Shown: positions 53,799 through 63,475, counted from the stretch's first letter. The stretch: DNA of 64,000 nt from Mesorhizobium_K sp040049215 (GCF_040049215.1 NZ_JBDZDN010000005.1:124001-188000); one strand, 5' to 3'. Notes: generated by a model not told the origin, from the letters alone. Numbers and translations are program-made.

Positions 53799-54584
53799 AT
53801 GCCCGAACCCACGATATTGCGAAGCACAAAGGGCCCGGTGGGCACGCTGACCATCAACCGGCCGCAAGCGCTCAACGCACTGGACATCGACACGCTGTTG
53901 GCCTTGGAGCGGGAACTGACGGCACTGGAAGCGGATGCCTCGGTGCGCGTCATCGTCTTCACCGGAGCCGGCGACAAGGCCTTCATCGCCGGCGGCGATA
54001 TTGCCGACCTCAACTCCCGGCAGGGACTGGCCCACTATCTCGAATTCGCCGAGATCGTGCACCGGGTGTTCCGCCGCATCGAGCTCTGCGACAAGCCGAC
54101 GCTCTGCGCCATCAGTGGCTGGGCGCTGGGCGGCGGCACCGAACTGCTGCTGGCCACAGACATTCGCATCGCCGCCGATCATGCCAGGCTCGGCCTGCCG
54201 GAGATCACGCTCGGCCTGTTCCCTGGTGCGGGCGGCTCGCAACGCCTCATCCGGCAGGTTTCGCCGTGCAAGGCGAAGGAACTGATGTTCATCGGCGACC
54301 GCATCACCGCCGCCGAGGCGCTCCAGCTTGGCCTGATCAACCGCGTCGTCGAGAAGGAACGGCTACTGGAGGAGACGATGGCGCTGGCCGAACGCATCGC
54401 AGAGAAGTCTCCGCTGGTGCTGAAACTGCTCAAGCGCACATTGGCCAACGGCGCCGACATGCCGCTGCCCGCGGCACTGGCGCATGAGCAGGCGATGATC
54501 GGCTTGGTGCTCGACACGCGGGATGCGCATGAAGGCTGCGCCGCATTCCTTGAAAAGCGGCAACCAACCTTCGAAGGCAGGTAG
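53799..54584 (+). CDS. Enoyl-CoA hydratase/isomerase family protein
   Basis: 261 residues, GGAG ribosome site. Crotonase fold: INRPQALNALD, FIAGGDIADLNS (oxyanion hole), SGWALGGGTELLLATDIRI and GLPEITLGLFPGAGGSQRLI. Hydrates an enoyl-CoA or acts as an isomerase. Lies between the E1 and E2 genes, an unusual place that suggests a common pathway. Confidence 0.92.
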   Translation: MPEPTILRSTKGPVGTLTINRPQALNALDIDTLLALERELTALEADASVRVIVFTGAGDKAFIAGGDIADLNSRQGLAHYLEFAEIVHRVFRRIELCDKPTLCAISGWALGGGTELLLATDIRIAADHARLGLPEITLGLFPGAGGSQRLIRQVSPCKAKELMFIGDRITAAEALQLGLINRVVEKERLLEETMALAERIAEKSPLVLKLLKRTLANGADMPLPAALAHEQAMIGLVLDTRDAHEGCAAFLEKRQPTFEGR

Positions 54585-54591
54585 GCGCGGC

Positions 54592-55803
54592 ATGGCCACC
54601 GACCTGCTGATGCCAAAGCTCGGCCTGACGATGACGGAAGGCGTGCTGCTGGAATGGAAGGCACGGCCGGGCGACGCAGTGGCCAAGGGCCAACTGCTCT
54701 ATGTCGTCGAGACAGACAAGATCGCCACCGAGGTCGAGGCCGAGGCCGACGGCATTCTGGAAGCGCAGCTGGTGGCCGACGGTGAAACGGTCCCGGTGGG
54801 CGCAGTGGTCGGACGGTTGGCCGGCGCAGGCGAAGCCGGCACCACATCGCGCCAGGCAATGCCAGCTACAGCCGAGGCACCGATTGCGAAGTCGGCGGTG
54901 GCGCCGGGCCTTATCAAGGCAGCTGATCTGCCCAGCCAACAAAGCCGGAACTCGGAGCGCATCGTTGCGACGCCGCTGGCACGGCGCATCGCCAAGACAA
55001 ATTCCGTCGACCTCGCGGGCCTCGCCGGCAGCGGACCGCGCGGCCGCATCAAAGCCATCGACGTCGAGCAGGCACTAAGCGCCCGGCCAGCGTCGATGCC
55101 GGCCACCGTAGCGGGCATCACGCGCTCAAAACCGTCCGCCACACAGGCGGCGATGGCGCGGCGGCTGGTCGAGGTGAAGCAGGGCGTGCCGCATTTCTAC
55201 CTGTCCACCGAAATCGAGGTCACAGCACTTCTTGCGCTGCGGCAAACGCTCAACGCCGACACGGAGGCGGCGCGCCTGACGCTCAATCATTTCGTGCTCG
55301 CCGCCACCGGTCGGGCGCTGCGCGACAATCCGAACATCAACCGGGTCTGGGCGGATGGCGACTTGGTCGCCTTCGCCGATACGGACGTGTCGATGGCGAT
55401 CGAAACCGAACGTGGGCTGCTGGTGCCGGTGATCCGCAATGCCGGCTCGCGCCCCTTCGACGCGATTGCGGCTGACGCGCGGGCGCTAGTGGAGCGCGCC
55501 CGCTCCGGCCGCCTCTCCGCCGCCGACATGGAAGGTGGCGCGCTCGCCGTCTCCAATGCCGGCATGCATGACGTGACCTGGGTGACCTCGATCATCAATC
55601 CCGGCCAGTCGGCCATTCTCGGTGTAGGCAGCGTGCGCAGCCTGTTCCGGCCGGATGGCGACGGCAGACCTGAGCTGCGGCGCGAATTGGGCATCGTGCT
55701 GTCGGCCGACCATCGCGTCCACACCGGCGTCGAGGGGCTCGCCTTCCTGTCCAGCCTGAAAGCCTATCTCGAAACCCCGATGCGGCTTTTGCGCCAAACA
55801 TGA
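54592..55803 (+). CDS. Dihydrolipoamide acyltransferase (E2), with altered active-site motif
   Basis: 403 residues from the ATG at 54592. Lipoyl domain with lipoyl-Lys K43 (VVETDKIATEVE), E3/E1-binding domain at about 125-160 (ATPLARRIAKTNSVDLAGLA), then a catalytic domain ending DHRVHTGVEGLA. The canonical E2 motif is HxxxDG; here His374 is kept but Asp is Thr378. No E3 gene is in the operon, so one from elsewhere is likely used. Confidence 0.88.
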   Translation: MATDLLMPKLGLTMTEGVLLEWKARPGDAVAKGQLLYVVETDKIATEVEAEADGILEAQLVADGETVPVGAVVGRLAGAGEAGTTSRQAMPATAEAPIAKSAVAPGLIKAADLPSQQSRNSERIVATPLARRIAKTNSVDLAGLAGSGPRGRIKAIDVEQALSARPASMPATVAGITRSKPSATQAAMARRLVEVKQGVPHFYLSTEIEVTALLALRQTLNADTEAARLTLNHFVLAATGRALRDNPNINRVWADGDLVAFADTDVSMAIETERGLLVPVIRNAGSRPFDAIAADARALVERARSGRLSAADMEGGALAVSNAGMHDVTWVTSIINPGQSAILGVGSVRSLFRPDGDGRPELRRELGIVLSADHRVHTGVEGLAFLSSLKAYLETPMRLLRQT

Positions 55804-55816
55804 TCCAGGAAACACG

Positions 55817-56989
55817 ATGACCGTTGAACTCACCGAAGACCAGAGCATGATCGTGGAAACCGCCGGCAAGGTGGGCGCCAAGTTCGGCCTGGACTACTGG
55901 CGCGACAAGGACAAAAGCAAGGAATTCCCGACAGAGGCCTGGAAGGCGATCTGCGAGGCGGGCCTGTGCGGCGTGGCGCTGCCGGAGGCCTGTGGCGGTT
56001 CCGGGCGCGGCATGCTCGATATGGCGCTGATCATCGAGACGCTTTCCGCCACCGGCGCCGGCTCGACCGTTGGGCAACTCTTCATGTGCAACCCGATCTT
56101 CGGCGGCGTGGCCATCGTCAAATACGGCTCGGAGCGGATGAGGACCGAATTGTTGCCAAAGCTGATTTCAGGCGAGCTGCAGTTCTGCATGGCGTTGACC
56201 GAGCCGGATGCCGGCTCCAACACGCTGGAGATGCGCGCCTACGCCGCGCCGGACGGCAATGGCTTCCGGCTCAACGGGCAGAAGATCTGGATCACCAACG
56301 TGCCTGAAAGCGGCAAGATGCTGGTGGTGGCGCGCACCATGAAATATAGCGAGGCCGCGCGCCGCAGCGACGGCATCTCCATCTTCCTCATCGACACCGG
56401 CCGCGTCGGCATCAGTCATGCCAGGATCGATAAGCTCGGCACCAACACGCTCGCCTCCTCCACCGTGTTCTTCGAGGATGTGCGCATCGAAGGCGACGAG
56501 CTGATCGGCACGCTGCACAACGGCTGGCCGGAGCTTCTCGACATCCTCAACGCCGAGCGCATCGCGACCACGGCCGGCCTTGTCGGCACCGTGGACCTCG
56601 CGATCAAGTTGGCGACCGACTATGCACGCGAGCGGAAGGTGTTTAGGGGCAAGCCGATATCATCCTATCAGGGCCTGCAGTTTCCGCTGGCGCAGGCCTA
56701 TGCCGAGATGGAATGCGCGCGGCTGATGAACCGGCAAGCGGCCACCCTGTTCGACCAGGGCAAGCCGTTCGGCACGCAGTCGAACATCGCCAAGCTGATC
56801 GCGGCGCAAGCCTGTTCGGCGGCCACGGAGCGCGCCATGCAGACGATGGGCGGCATGGGCTATGCAACGGAATTCCATGTCGAGCGGCTGTGGCGCGACT
56901 GTCGCCTCTTTCGCTTCGCGCCGGTCTCGGAGGAGATGATCCTCAACTATATTGCGGTGCATCAGCTCGGCATGATGCGCTCCTACTAG
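55817..56989 (+). CDS. Acyl-CoA dehydrogenase, copy 2
   Basis: 390 residues. FAD-dependent dehydrogenase with FCMALTEPDAGSNTLEMRA, GQKIWITNVPES and MGGMGYATEFHVERLWRDCR at the C-terminus with the Glu/Arg active-site region. Differs clearly from copy 1 at 38108. Supplies enoyl-CoA for the hydratase in this operon. Confidence 0.92.
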   Translation: MTVELTEDQSMIVETAGKVGAKFGLDYWRDKDKSKEFPTEAWKAICEAGLCGVALPEACGGSGRGMLDMALIIETLSATGAGSTVGQLFMCNPIFGGVAIVKYGSERMRTELLPKLISGELQFCMALTEPDAGSNTLEMRAYAAPDGNGFRLNGQKIWITNVPESGKMLVVARTMKYSEAARRSDGISIFLIDTGRVGISHARIDKLGTNTLASSTVFFEDVRIEGDELIGTLHNGWPELLDILNAERIATTAGLVGTVDLAIKLATDYARERKVFRGKPISSYQGLQFPLAQAYAEMECARLMNRQAATLFDQGKPFGTQSNIAKLIAAQACSAATERAMQTMGGMGYATEFHVERLWRDCRLFRFAPVSEEMILNYIAVHQLGMMRSY

Positions 56990-57024
56990 CCTAAAACAGC
57001 ACGGCCGCCTTCTGGGAGGAACAT

Positions 57025-58542
57025 GTGGTCAATCTGAGCTCGTTCATTTATTTCCACGCTCTGCGGCAGGCGGACAAGCCGGCGCTTGTCTATGCCGGCG
57101 CTCCTGTCAGCTATGGCGAACTGGACCGCAGGATCGTGCGCGCGGCAGCCTTCCTCGCATCCAAGGTCATTGGCGCGGACGACATCGTGGCGGTGTTCAT
57201 GAAGAACAGCGCCGCCTTCGTCGAGATCGCTTTCGCCACCAGTCATCTCGGCGCCGTGTTCCTGCCGGTGAACTTCCGCCTGTCTGGCGAAGAGTGCAGC
57301 TACATCGTTGCCCATGCCGGCGCCAAGCTGCTGCTGGCCGACGAGGAATTCGCCACCACGGTGGCCGGCATCGACAACGTCGTCTTGCTCGATGTCGCGG
57401 CACAATCTGATTCCAGCCGGCTCGCCGCACCCGGCCTACCCGCACCGGGTTCGCATCCGCGCAAGCCGGAAGACCTGTTTCGGCTGATGTACACGTCGGG
57501 CACCACCGACCGGCCGAAAGGCGTGATGCACAGCTACGAGAATTTCTACTGGAAATGCATGGACCATGTCATTGCGCTGGGAATGAGCGAAGCCGACAGG
57601 CTGCTGGCGGTTGGGCCGCTCTACCATGTCGGCGCCTTCGACCTGCCTGGCATCGCCATATTGTGGGTGGGCGGGACGCTGGTCGTGCAACGCCAGTTCG
57701 ACGAGACCGAGACGCTGGCGTTGATCGAGGCCGAGCGTGTCACCTGCGCCTGGTTCGCGCCGATGATGGTGGGCCGCATGCTGGCCCTGGAAGGGGCGGA
57801 ACGGTACGATCTTTCCTCGTTCAAATGGTGCATTGCCGGAGGCGAGAAGACGCCGGAAAACCGCATCCGCGACTTCACCCGGCTATTCAGGGCTGCACGC
57901 TTCATCGATGGCTACGGCCTCACCGAAACCTGTTCCGGCGACACGCTGATGGAGGCGGGCAAGGAGATCGAGAAGATCGGCTCGACGGGCCGCGCGCTCG
58001 CCCATGTCGAGATCACCATCCGAGACGACGAAGGCGAACTGCTGCCTACGCGAACGGAAGGCGAGATATGCCTGCGTGGACCGAAGGTGACGAAAGGCTA
58101 TTGGCGCGATCCGAAGAAGACCGAGCAGAGTTTCTACAGTGATTGGTTCCGCAGCGGCGATGTCGGCTACCTCGACGAGGACGGCTTTCTTTTCATCACC
58201 GACCGCAAGAAGGACATGATCATTTCGGGCGGCGAGAACATCGCCTCCTCCGAGATCGAGCGAGTGATCTACCAGATGAGCGAAGTGGCCGATTGTGCGG
58301 TCATCGGCCTGCCGGACCCGAAATGGGGCGAGCGACCGGCGGCGATCATCGTGGCGCGGGCCGGGCAGGTTCTTTCGGTGGAAGAGGTTCAATCCCGCTG
58401 CCGCGCGGCCCTGGCCGGCTTTAAGGTGCCAAGCCGCATCTTCTTCCGCGACGCGCTGCCCAGGAACCCTTCCGGAAAGGTGCTGAAACGCGTGCTGCGC
58501 GACGAGCTTGCCGGCGGCATCGAAAGCGAGGCCAAGTCATGA
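57025..58542 (+). CDS. Acyl-CoA/AMP-dependent ligase
   Basis: 505 residues with a GTG start at 57025 (GGGAGGA just upstream; the ATG at 57023 is in another frame). AMP-binding motifs MYTSGTTDRPKGVMHSYENF, DGYGLTETCSGD, FITDRKKDMIISGGENI, and the C-terminal Lys in NPSGKVLKR. Activates a free acid to its CoA ester, feeding the dehydrogenase. Ends in an ATGA overlap with the MmgE/PrpD gene. Confidence 0.93.
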   Translation: MVNLSSFIYFHALRQADKPALVYAGAPVSYGELDRRIVRAAAFLASKVIGADDIVAVFMKNSAAFVEIAFATSHLGAVFLPVNFRLSGEECSYIVAHAGAKLLLADEEFATTVAGIDNVVLLDVAAQSDSSRLAAPGLPAPGSHPRKPEDLFRLMYTSGTTDRPKGVMHSYENFYWKCMDHVIALGMSEADRLLAVGPLYHVGAFDLPGIAILWVGGTLVVQRQFDETETLALIEAERVTCAWFAPMMVGRMLALEGAERYDLSSFKWCIAGGEKTPENRIRDFTRLFRAARFIDGYGLTETCSGDTLMEAGKEIEKIGSTGRALAHVEITIRDDEGELLPTRTEGEICLRGPKVTKGYWRDPKKTEQSFYSDWFRSGDVGYLDEDGFLFITDRKKDMIISGGENIASSEIERVIYQMSEVADCAVIGLPDPKWGERPAAIIVARAGQVLSVEEVQSRCRAALAGFKVPSRIFFRDALPRNPSGKVLKRVLRDELAGGIESEAKS

Positions 58543-59903
58543 CCAAGGAAATCGCGACACTGTCGCAGCGCATCGGCGCCTTCGTCGCCGGCCTGTCCCT
58601 GGAAACCCTGCCGGCCGAGGTCACGGAGAAAGCGCGTGTCTGCCTGCTCAATGGTTATGGCATCGGGCTGGGTTGCCATTCGACGCCCTATGCTGGCGTG
58701 GCTCGTCACGCTGCGCTGGGCTTCGACGGCGAGCGCCCGGACGGCGCGACGCTGCTGGGCGACGGCCGCAAGGTCGCCGTCAACGCTGCCGCTGTCGCCA
58801 ACTCCGCTTTGTTCCACGGCCGGGCCCAGGAAGACACCTGTGGCGCTGCCCATCTCGGCGCCATCATGATTCCGTTGCTGACGGCCCTGCTTGAAGCCAA
58901 GAAACTGCCAACGGAGCGTCTCATCCCGGCGCTCGTTGCCGGTTATGAAGCCGGCGGCCTGCTCGAAAAGGCCTTTTCGCCTGTCACCACGCCGCGCGGC
59001 CTGCGGTCGTCGCCGCTCTACGGCACCATCGCCGCTGCCGCGGCCTCCGCCAGATCGATGGGGCTAGACGCCGCAAAGACGGCAGCCGCGATCGACTATG
59101 CCGCCTCCTTCACCGGCGGCATCCTGCAGAGTTTCTCAGAAGGCACCGACGAATGGCGCTACCAGGTCGGCGTCGCCGGCCAGACTGGATTGACCGCCAC
59201 GCTGCTCGCCGCCAATGGCGCGGTTTCGGCGCCTCACTCGCTCGAGGGCCGCTTCGGCTTCGCCCGTGCCTTCGCCGGAGCGGATTGTGACGTCGAGGAC
59301 CTCGCCGGCAGGCTTGGCCGGCACTGGGCAATCCGGCGCGTGACGTTCAAGCCCTACCCTGTCTGCGCCTTCAACCAGACGCCTGTCATTGCGGCCCTTG
59401 CGCTGAAACAGAAGGTCGGTCAACGCGAGTTCTCAAGGATTAAGGTGCGGATGAACCCCCTGGAGACGGGCTATGCCGGCATGGATTCGAGCGGCCCGTT
59501 CCACACCGTCTCCGGCACGCTGATGAGCATTCCCTTCTGCATCGCGCTGACCCTGGTGCGCGGCGAGCCGACGCTGAAGATGATGACGACCTATGATGAC
59601 GAAACGGTCAACGCGCTGATGTCTAATGTCGAGCTTGTGCCCGACCAAGGCGTGGCGCGGCTCTGCTGCACCATCGAGGCCGAGCTTGCCGACGGCAAGC
59701 GGATCGATATCGAGCAGGTCATGACGACGGAAAATTTCAACTACGATCGCTCCACCGTCTCGCAGCTGGTGCGCCGCATCGGCGTGGAGCAGGACGTGCC
59801 GGCGAAGGCCTACGATCTGATCGAGGACTTCGCCTTCGGCCTGCCGGGCAAAGGCGTAGAACAGGTTCTTACGGCCTTTGGACTCTGTCCACGCCCTGCG
59901 TGA
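58539..59903 (+). CDS. MmgE/PrpD family protein, copy 2
   Basis: 454 residues, overlapping the ligase by ATGA. Family motifs: VANSALFHGRAQEDT, GFARAFAGADCDVEDLAGRL, KPYPVCAFNQTPVI. The ligand-binding residues differ from copy 1 at 36786 (NSALFHGRAQ in place of SHILEMDDLH), so the two are not redundant. Last enzyme gene of the operon. Confidence 0.9.
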   Translation: MTKEIATLSQRIGAFVAGLSLETLPAEVTEKARVCLLNGYGIGLGCHSTPYAGVARHAALGFDGERPDGATLLGDGRKVAVNAAAVANSALFHGRAQEDTCGAAHLGAIMIPLLTALLEAKKLPTERLIPALVAGYEAGGLLEKAFSPVTTPRGLRSSPLYGTIAAAAASARSMGLDAAKTAAAIDYAASFTGGILQSFSEGTDEWRYQVGVAGQTGLTATLLAANGAVSAPHSLEGRFGFARAFAGADCDVEDLAGRLGRHWAIRRVTFKPYPVCAFNQTPVIAALALKQKVGQREFSRIKVRMNPLETGYAGMDSSGPFHTVSGTLMSIPFCIALTLVRGEPTLKMMTTYDDETVNALMSNVELVPDQGVARLCCTIEAELADGKRIDIEQVMTTENFNYDRSTVSQLVRRIGVEQDVPAKAYDLIEDFAFGLPGKGVEQVLTAFGLCPRPA

Positions 59904-59935
59904 GCCATAACGGCGGATGTCGTCGCGAATCAACG

Positions 59936-59951
59936 GAATCTGCTAAGATTC
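59936..59951. promoter_or_regulatory. Inverted repeat upstream of the TetR gene
   Basis: GAATCT (59936-59941), GCTA, AGATTC (59946-59951): perfect 6-base arms, 38 bases before the TetR start. A plausible self-binding site; short arms make this tentative. Confidence 0.4.
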
Positions 59952-59988
59952 TCCCGGCCAGAGCAGCGAACCGACGAGCCCAGGGGAA

Positions 59989-60651
59989 ATGACTGAAACC
60001 GAAAAGGGACAGCCAGTGGTGGTGAGACGGGCGCGCAGCCATAAGCCCAAGCGAGAGGAGAATGCGGAGGCAAAGTTCAACGCGCTCCTGCATGCGGCAT
60101 CCGAAATCGTCGGCGAACACGGTTATGTCGATGCCAGCATTTCGCGCATCACCGAGCGTGCCGGCGTCGCGCAAGGCACGTTCTACAGCTATTTCGAGAG
60201 CCGGCAGGATCTGTTCGACCAGTTGCTGCCCAAGCTTGGCGCCGAGATGCTGGCCTTCATCAAGGAGCGCACGCGCGGCGTCACCGACGTTTCGGAACGG
60301 GAGCGAAAAGGCTTCATGGCCTTCTTCGACTTCATCGTGCAGAATCCCGACTTCCTGCGCATCCTGAACGAGGCCGAACAGCTGGCGCCGAAAGGGCATG
60401 AAGCGCATTTCCAGCTTGTCGTCGCTGGCTACCTCGCCAATCTGCACCGAGATTGGGCGCGTGGCGAATATCCCGGCTACGAGGAACGCGAGTTGGAGGT
60501 GATCGTGTACATGCTGCTGGCGGCGCGATCCTATCTGGCGCTGCGCTACGCCAAGGACAAGGACGGCATCAGGCCAATCCCCGGCTGGGTCACCGACACC
60601 TATATGAAATTCATCACCTACGGGCTGAAGGGAGAGAGTCAAAATCCGTGA
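59989..60651 (+). CDS. TetR/AcrR-family regulator
   Basis: 220 residues. N-terminal helix-turn-helix AASEIVGEHGYVDASISRIT and AQGTFYSYFESRQDLFDQL, then a helical ligand-binding domain. Located at the end of the 51039-59903 operon, after an 85-base gap with a candidate operator; probably represses that operon or itself in response to a CoA or acid metabolite. Confidence 0.92.
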   Translation: MTETEKGQPVVVRRARSHKPKREENAEAKFNALLHAASEIVGEHGYVDASISRITERAGVAQGTFYSYFESRQDLFDQLLPKLGAEMLAFIKERTRGVTDVSERERKGFMAFFDFIVQNPDFLRILNEAEQLAPKGHEAHFQLVVAGYLANLHRDWARGEYPGYEERELEVIVYMLLAARSYLALRYAKDKDGIRPIPGWVTDTYMKFITYGLKGESQNP

Positions 60652-60949
60652 GGTATTAGCTGCGGTACCGTCGCCTTCTGTGGTTGCCTCCCGTTATGCA
60701 ACAGGTTTCTGACCTTTTGAACGTGTGATCGAGTGCGGTCTTCTGTCAGGCCTTGGTTTGCGGCACTTCCAAAAGCGGCTGGCCGGTATGGTGATCTGCG
60801 GATCGGGTCCAAATCTTAACTCCGAGCTTCAATACTCAAAGGCGACGGCTGGTTTTCCCTGTCCTGATCGGTTCGATCATGCGCCCATTCAGGTCATCGA
60901 CTTCTCACACCCCCTTACCGGCGATGGCCTCCGATGAGCAGCGTCAAAC
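60652..60949. other. 298-base gap after the TetR gene
   Basis: No gene or repeat I recognise; it leads into the transposase scar. Confidence 0.4.
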
Positions 60950-61345
60950 TCACGCCGCCATGGCCAGTGCCGGATCTCGATAATCTTCCTGCTTCGTCAG
61001 CATGGCCCAGATTTTCCGGGCCATCTTGTTCGCCAGAGCGATTGCGACCAGCATTCGCGGCTTCTTCGCCAGCATCCGGGCCAGCCACGATCCCTGCACC
61101 GGAGGTTTTCGGCTGGCCCAGTTCACACGCGCCATCGCGCCAATGATTAGCAGCCTGCGGATGTCGGCCTGCCCCGCCTTCGACACTCGACCGAGCCTTT
61201 CCTTGCCGCCAGATGAGAACTGTCGGGGCACAAGTCCGAGCCAAGCTGCAAAATCACGACCGCCCCGGAAGGTGTTCATGTCGGGCGCAAAAGCCTCGAC
61301 GGCCATCGCTGTCATCGGCCCAATACCCGGCACGAGGCAGGTCTT
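60950..61345 (-). pseudogene. IS110-family transposase, C-terminal fragment
   Basis: About 128 codons matching only the C-terminal (transposase_20-type) part: PGIGPMTAMAVEAFAPD, FRGGRDFAAWLGLVPRQFSS and ADIRRLLIIGAMARVNWASR. The N-terminal DEDD catalytic half is missing; a stop lies just upstream at about 61353. The fragment cannot be active. Confidence 0.85.
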
Positions 61346-61375
61346 CGCCTACGTGGCAGCCTGACATTATGGGTC

Positions 61376-62159
61376 ACGCCGGAAGCCTGGCCGGGTGGCA
61401 CGCTCCCCGACGCAAGACCCGGGGAGGCCAAGCCCGGTATTCCGATCTTGCTATCGAGACGACCCTGACGCTTGGAACTGTTTTTGGAATGCGGCTGCGC
61501 CAGACCGTGGGATTGCTACACTCGCTGCTGGGTCTCATGGGGCTGAATGTGCCTATCCCCGATCATACGACGCTGAGCCGTCGGGCGCTGAAGTGGGAGC
61601 CATCAGCCAGACGAAACCAGCCTCTGCCGGACGCCCGCTGCACGTGCTGGTCGACAGCACGGGATTGAAAATATACGGCGCCGGGCAATGGCTGGAGGAG
61701 AAACATGGTGCCAGATCACGCCGTCACTGGCGCAAGCTCCATCTGGCAGTGGATGCCAATAATAGCGAGATCATTGCCTATAATCTGACGAATCAGGACA
61801 CGGATGGTCCTTCCCAGGTGGAGCCGTTGCTCGATCAGATCGCCGGCGAGATTGACCAGTTCACAGCCGACGGGGCCTATGATGGCAAGCCAACCTATCA
61901 GATGATCCTGCAGCATAGCAGCACCGCGAACGTCGTCATTCCACCTCGGTCGACGGCAGTGGAAAGCGGTGATACCGGACCGCCTGGTCAACGCGACAAG
62001 CATTATCGCGATCGCAAGCGACGGTCGGCTGCGATGGCAGGCTGTTACCGGCTATGGTAAGCGGGCTCTGGTCGAAACCGCCATCGGGCGGTACAAGGCA
62101 CTGATCGGACGACGCTTGCGGGCTCGTTCGTTCGCCGCTCAGCAGACCGAGGTTGCCAT
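61376..62159 (+). pseudogene. IS5-family transposase, frameshifted and truncated at both ends
   Basis: The translated blocks ARYSDLAIETTLTLGTVFGM, LHVLVDSTGLKIYGAGQWLE, HGARSRRHWRKLHLAVDANN, FTADGAYDGKPTYQMIL and VTGYGKRALVETAIGRYKAL are the typical IS5-type DDE transposase. The frame changes at about 61600 and again at about 62010. The N-terminus lacks the usual start, and after QQTEVA the sequence changes to transketolase. A dead remnant. Confidence 0.85.
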
Positions 62160-62384
62160 GGAGAGCAGCAGGCGATCGCGGCCTTCCCATTTCGAGTCGT
62201 CGGGCCGGTAGTTCATGGCGCGGAAATAGAGCACCGACAGCACGTCGGCGAGGCCGAGCGCCTGAGCGATGTAGCCCTGCCCCTGCACGGCAGCCATCCT
62301 GACCGCATTGACCCGGATCCGCCGCGCGTGTTCGGCAAGAGCTGCGAGCGCGGCCTGGCTGTTCGATATGGGTTTGGATGTCAT
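62160..62384 (-). pseudogene. Transketolase N-terminal gene, truncated after 75 codons
   Basis: MTSKPISN... followed by LAEHARRIRVNAVRMAAVQG, YIAQALGLADVLSVLYFRAM and NYRPDDSKWEGRDRLLLS is the N-terminal ThDP region of split or full transketolases; the natural continuation (about NGHYAI...) is replaced by IS5 remnant at about 62160. Non-functional. It followed the TRAP and SDR genes in the same direction, so it belonged to that metabolic unit. Confidence 0.85.
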
Positions 62385-62479
62385 TTCATTGTCTCAGGCG
62401 CCGCCCAGCAGGAGTAGCGGGACGCCGCGCCTTGGTTAAGCCGAAGACTGGCTAAACTTGTCAGCCTTGTCTTGGCGAG

Positions 62480-63475
62480 TCAGTTCGTTGCCGCCTCCAG
62501 CAGTTCGGCATACAGGGCGGCATCAACGGTCGGCAAGTACTTTTCCACCACCGGCCTGGTCGCCTGGACGAGCGCATCGTGGAATTCCGGCGACACTTCG
62601 GTGATTTCGAGGCCGGCCGCCTTCATTCCTTCGAGTGCTGCGGCGTCCCGTTCCTTGAGCGCCTGGCGCATCGTCTGGACTATCACGTCGGCGCCTTCCT
62701 GGAAAAGCTGCTGCTGCTCGGGCGTCAGGCCTTCATAGAAGGTCTTGCCGACGAGGAAGATGTTGGTGTCGTAGATGTGGCCGTCGAGCGTAACGAATTT
62801 CTGCACCTCGTGCAGCTTGCTGGCGTAAATGTTGTTGAGCGGGTTCTCCTGTCCGTCCATGACGCCCTGCTGCAACGCCGAGAACAACTCGGCGAAGGAC
62901 AGCGGCGCGGGATTGGCGCCGAGCGCGCGGAAAATGTCTAGGTGCAGGGGGTTTGGCTGCATGCGGATCTTCAAGCCCTTGAAATCGTCGAGCGACTTGA
63001 TGGCATGCTTGCTGTTTGTCGTCTGGCGGAACCCGCTGTCGACGATGGCGAGCCCCTTGTAGCCATAATTGTCGAGCCGCGCGAGCAGCTTGTCACCCCA
63101 CTGGCCGTCCGTCACGCGGTTTGCCGTTTCCTGGCTGGAGAACAGGAAAGGGAAGTTCATGATGTTGAAGTTCTTGTCGATATTGCCGAGGTCGGCCGGG
63201 CTCGGGAAGATGCCGTCGACGGCGCCGATCTTGACCGAATCGAGCATCGCCTTGTTGTCGCCCAGTTGGGCGCCCGGATAGATCTCGACCTTGATCGCGC
63301 CGTTGGTCTTTTCCTCGATGAATTTCTTGAACGCTTCCGACCCGGTGTTCTGGATGTGCGTCGCTGCCGTCGCCAGACCGATGCGCATGGTCTTGGTGTC
63401 TTGCGCATGCGCAGCGCTGAAATAGAGCATCGGTCCCAGCACCAACACCATTCCTGCAATCACTAGATTCTTCAT
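62480..63475 (-). CDS. TRAP transporter substrate-binding protein (DctP family)
   Basis: 331 residues with a GGGAGGA ribosome site. Signal peptide MKNLVIAGMVLVLGPMLYFS AAHA; mature DctP fold with FKKFIEEKTNGAIKVEIYPG, QLGDNKAMLDSVKIGAVDGI and LKIRMQPNPLHLDIFRALGA (ligand Arg). Binds a C4-dicarboxylate-like or sugar acid. The permease genes are not in the window; they could lie in either direction. Confidence 0.92.
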   Translation of the reverse strand: MKNLVIAGMVLVLGPMLYFSAAHAQDTKTMRIGLATAATHIQNTGSEAFKKFIEEKTNGAIKVEIYPGAQLGDNKAMLDSVKIGAVDGIFPSPADLGNIDKNFNIMNFPFLFSSQETANRVTDGQWGDKLLARLDNYGYKGLAIVDSGFRQTTNSKHAIKSLDDFKGLKIRMQPNPLHLDIFRALGANPAPLSFAELFSALQQGVMDGQENPLNNIYASKLHEVQKFVTLDGHIYDTNIFLVGKTFYEGLTPEQQQLFQEGADVIVQTMRQALKERDAAALEGMKAAGLEITEVSPEFHDALVQATRPVVEKYLPTVDAALYAELLEAATN

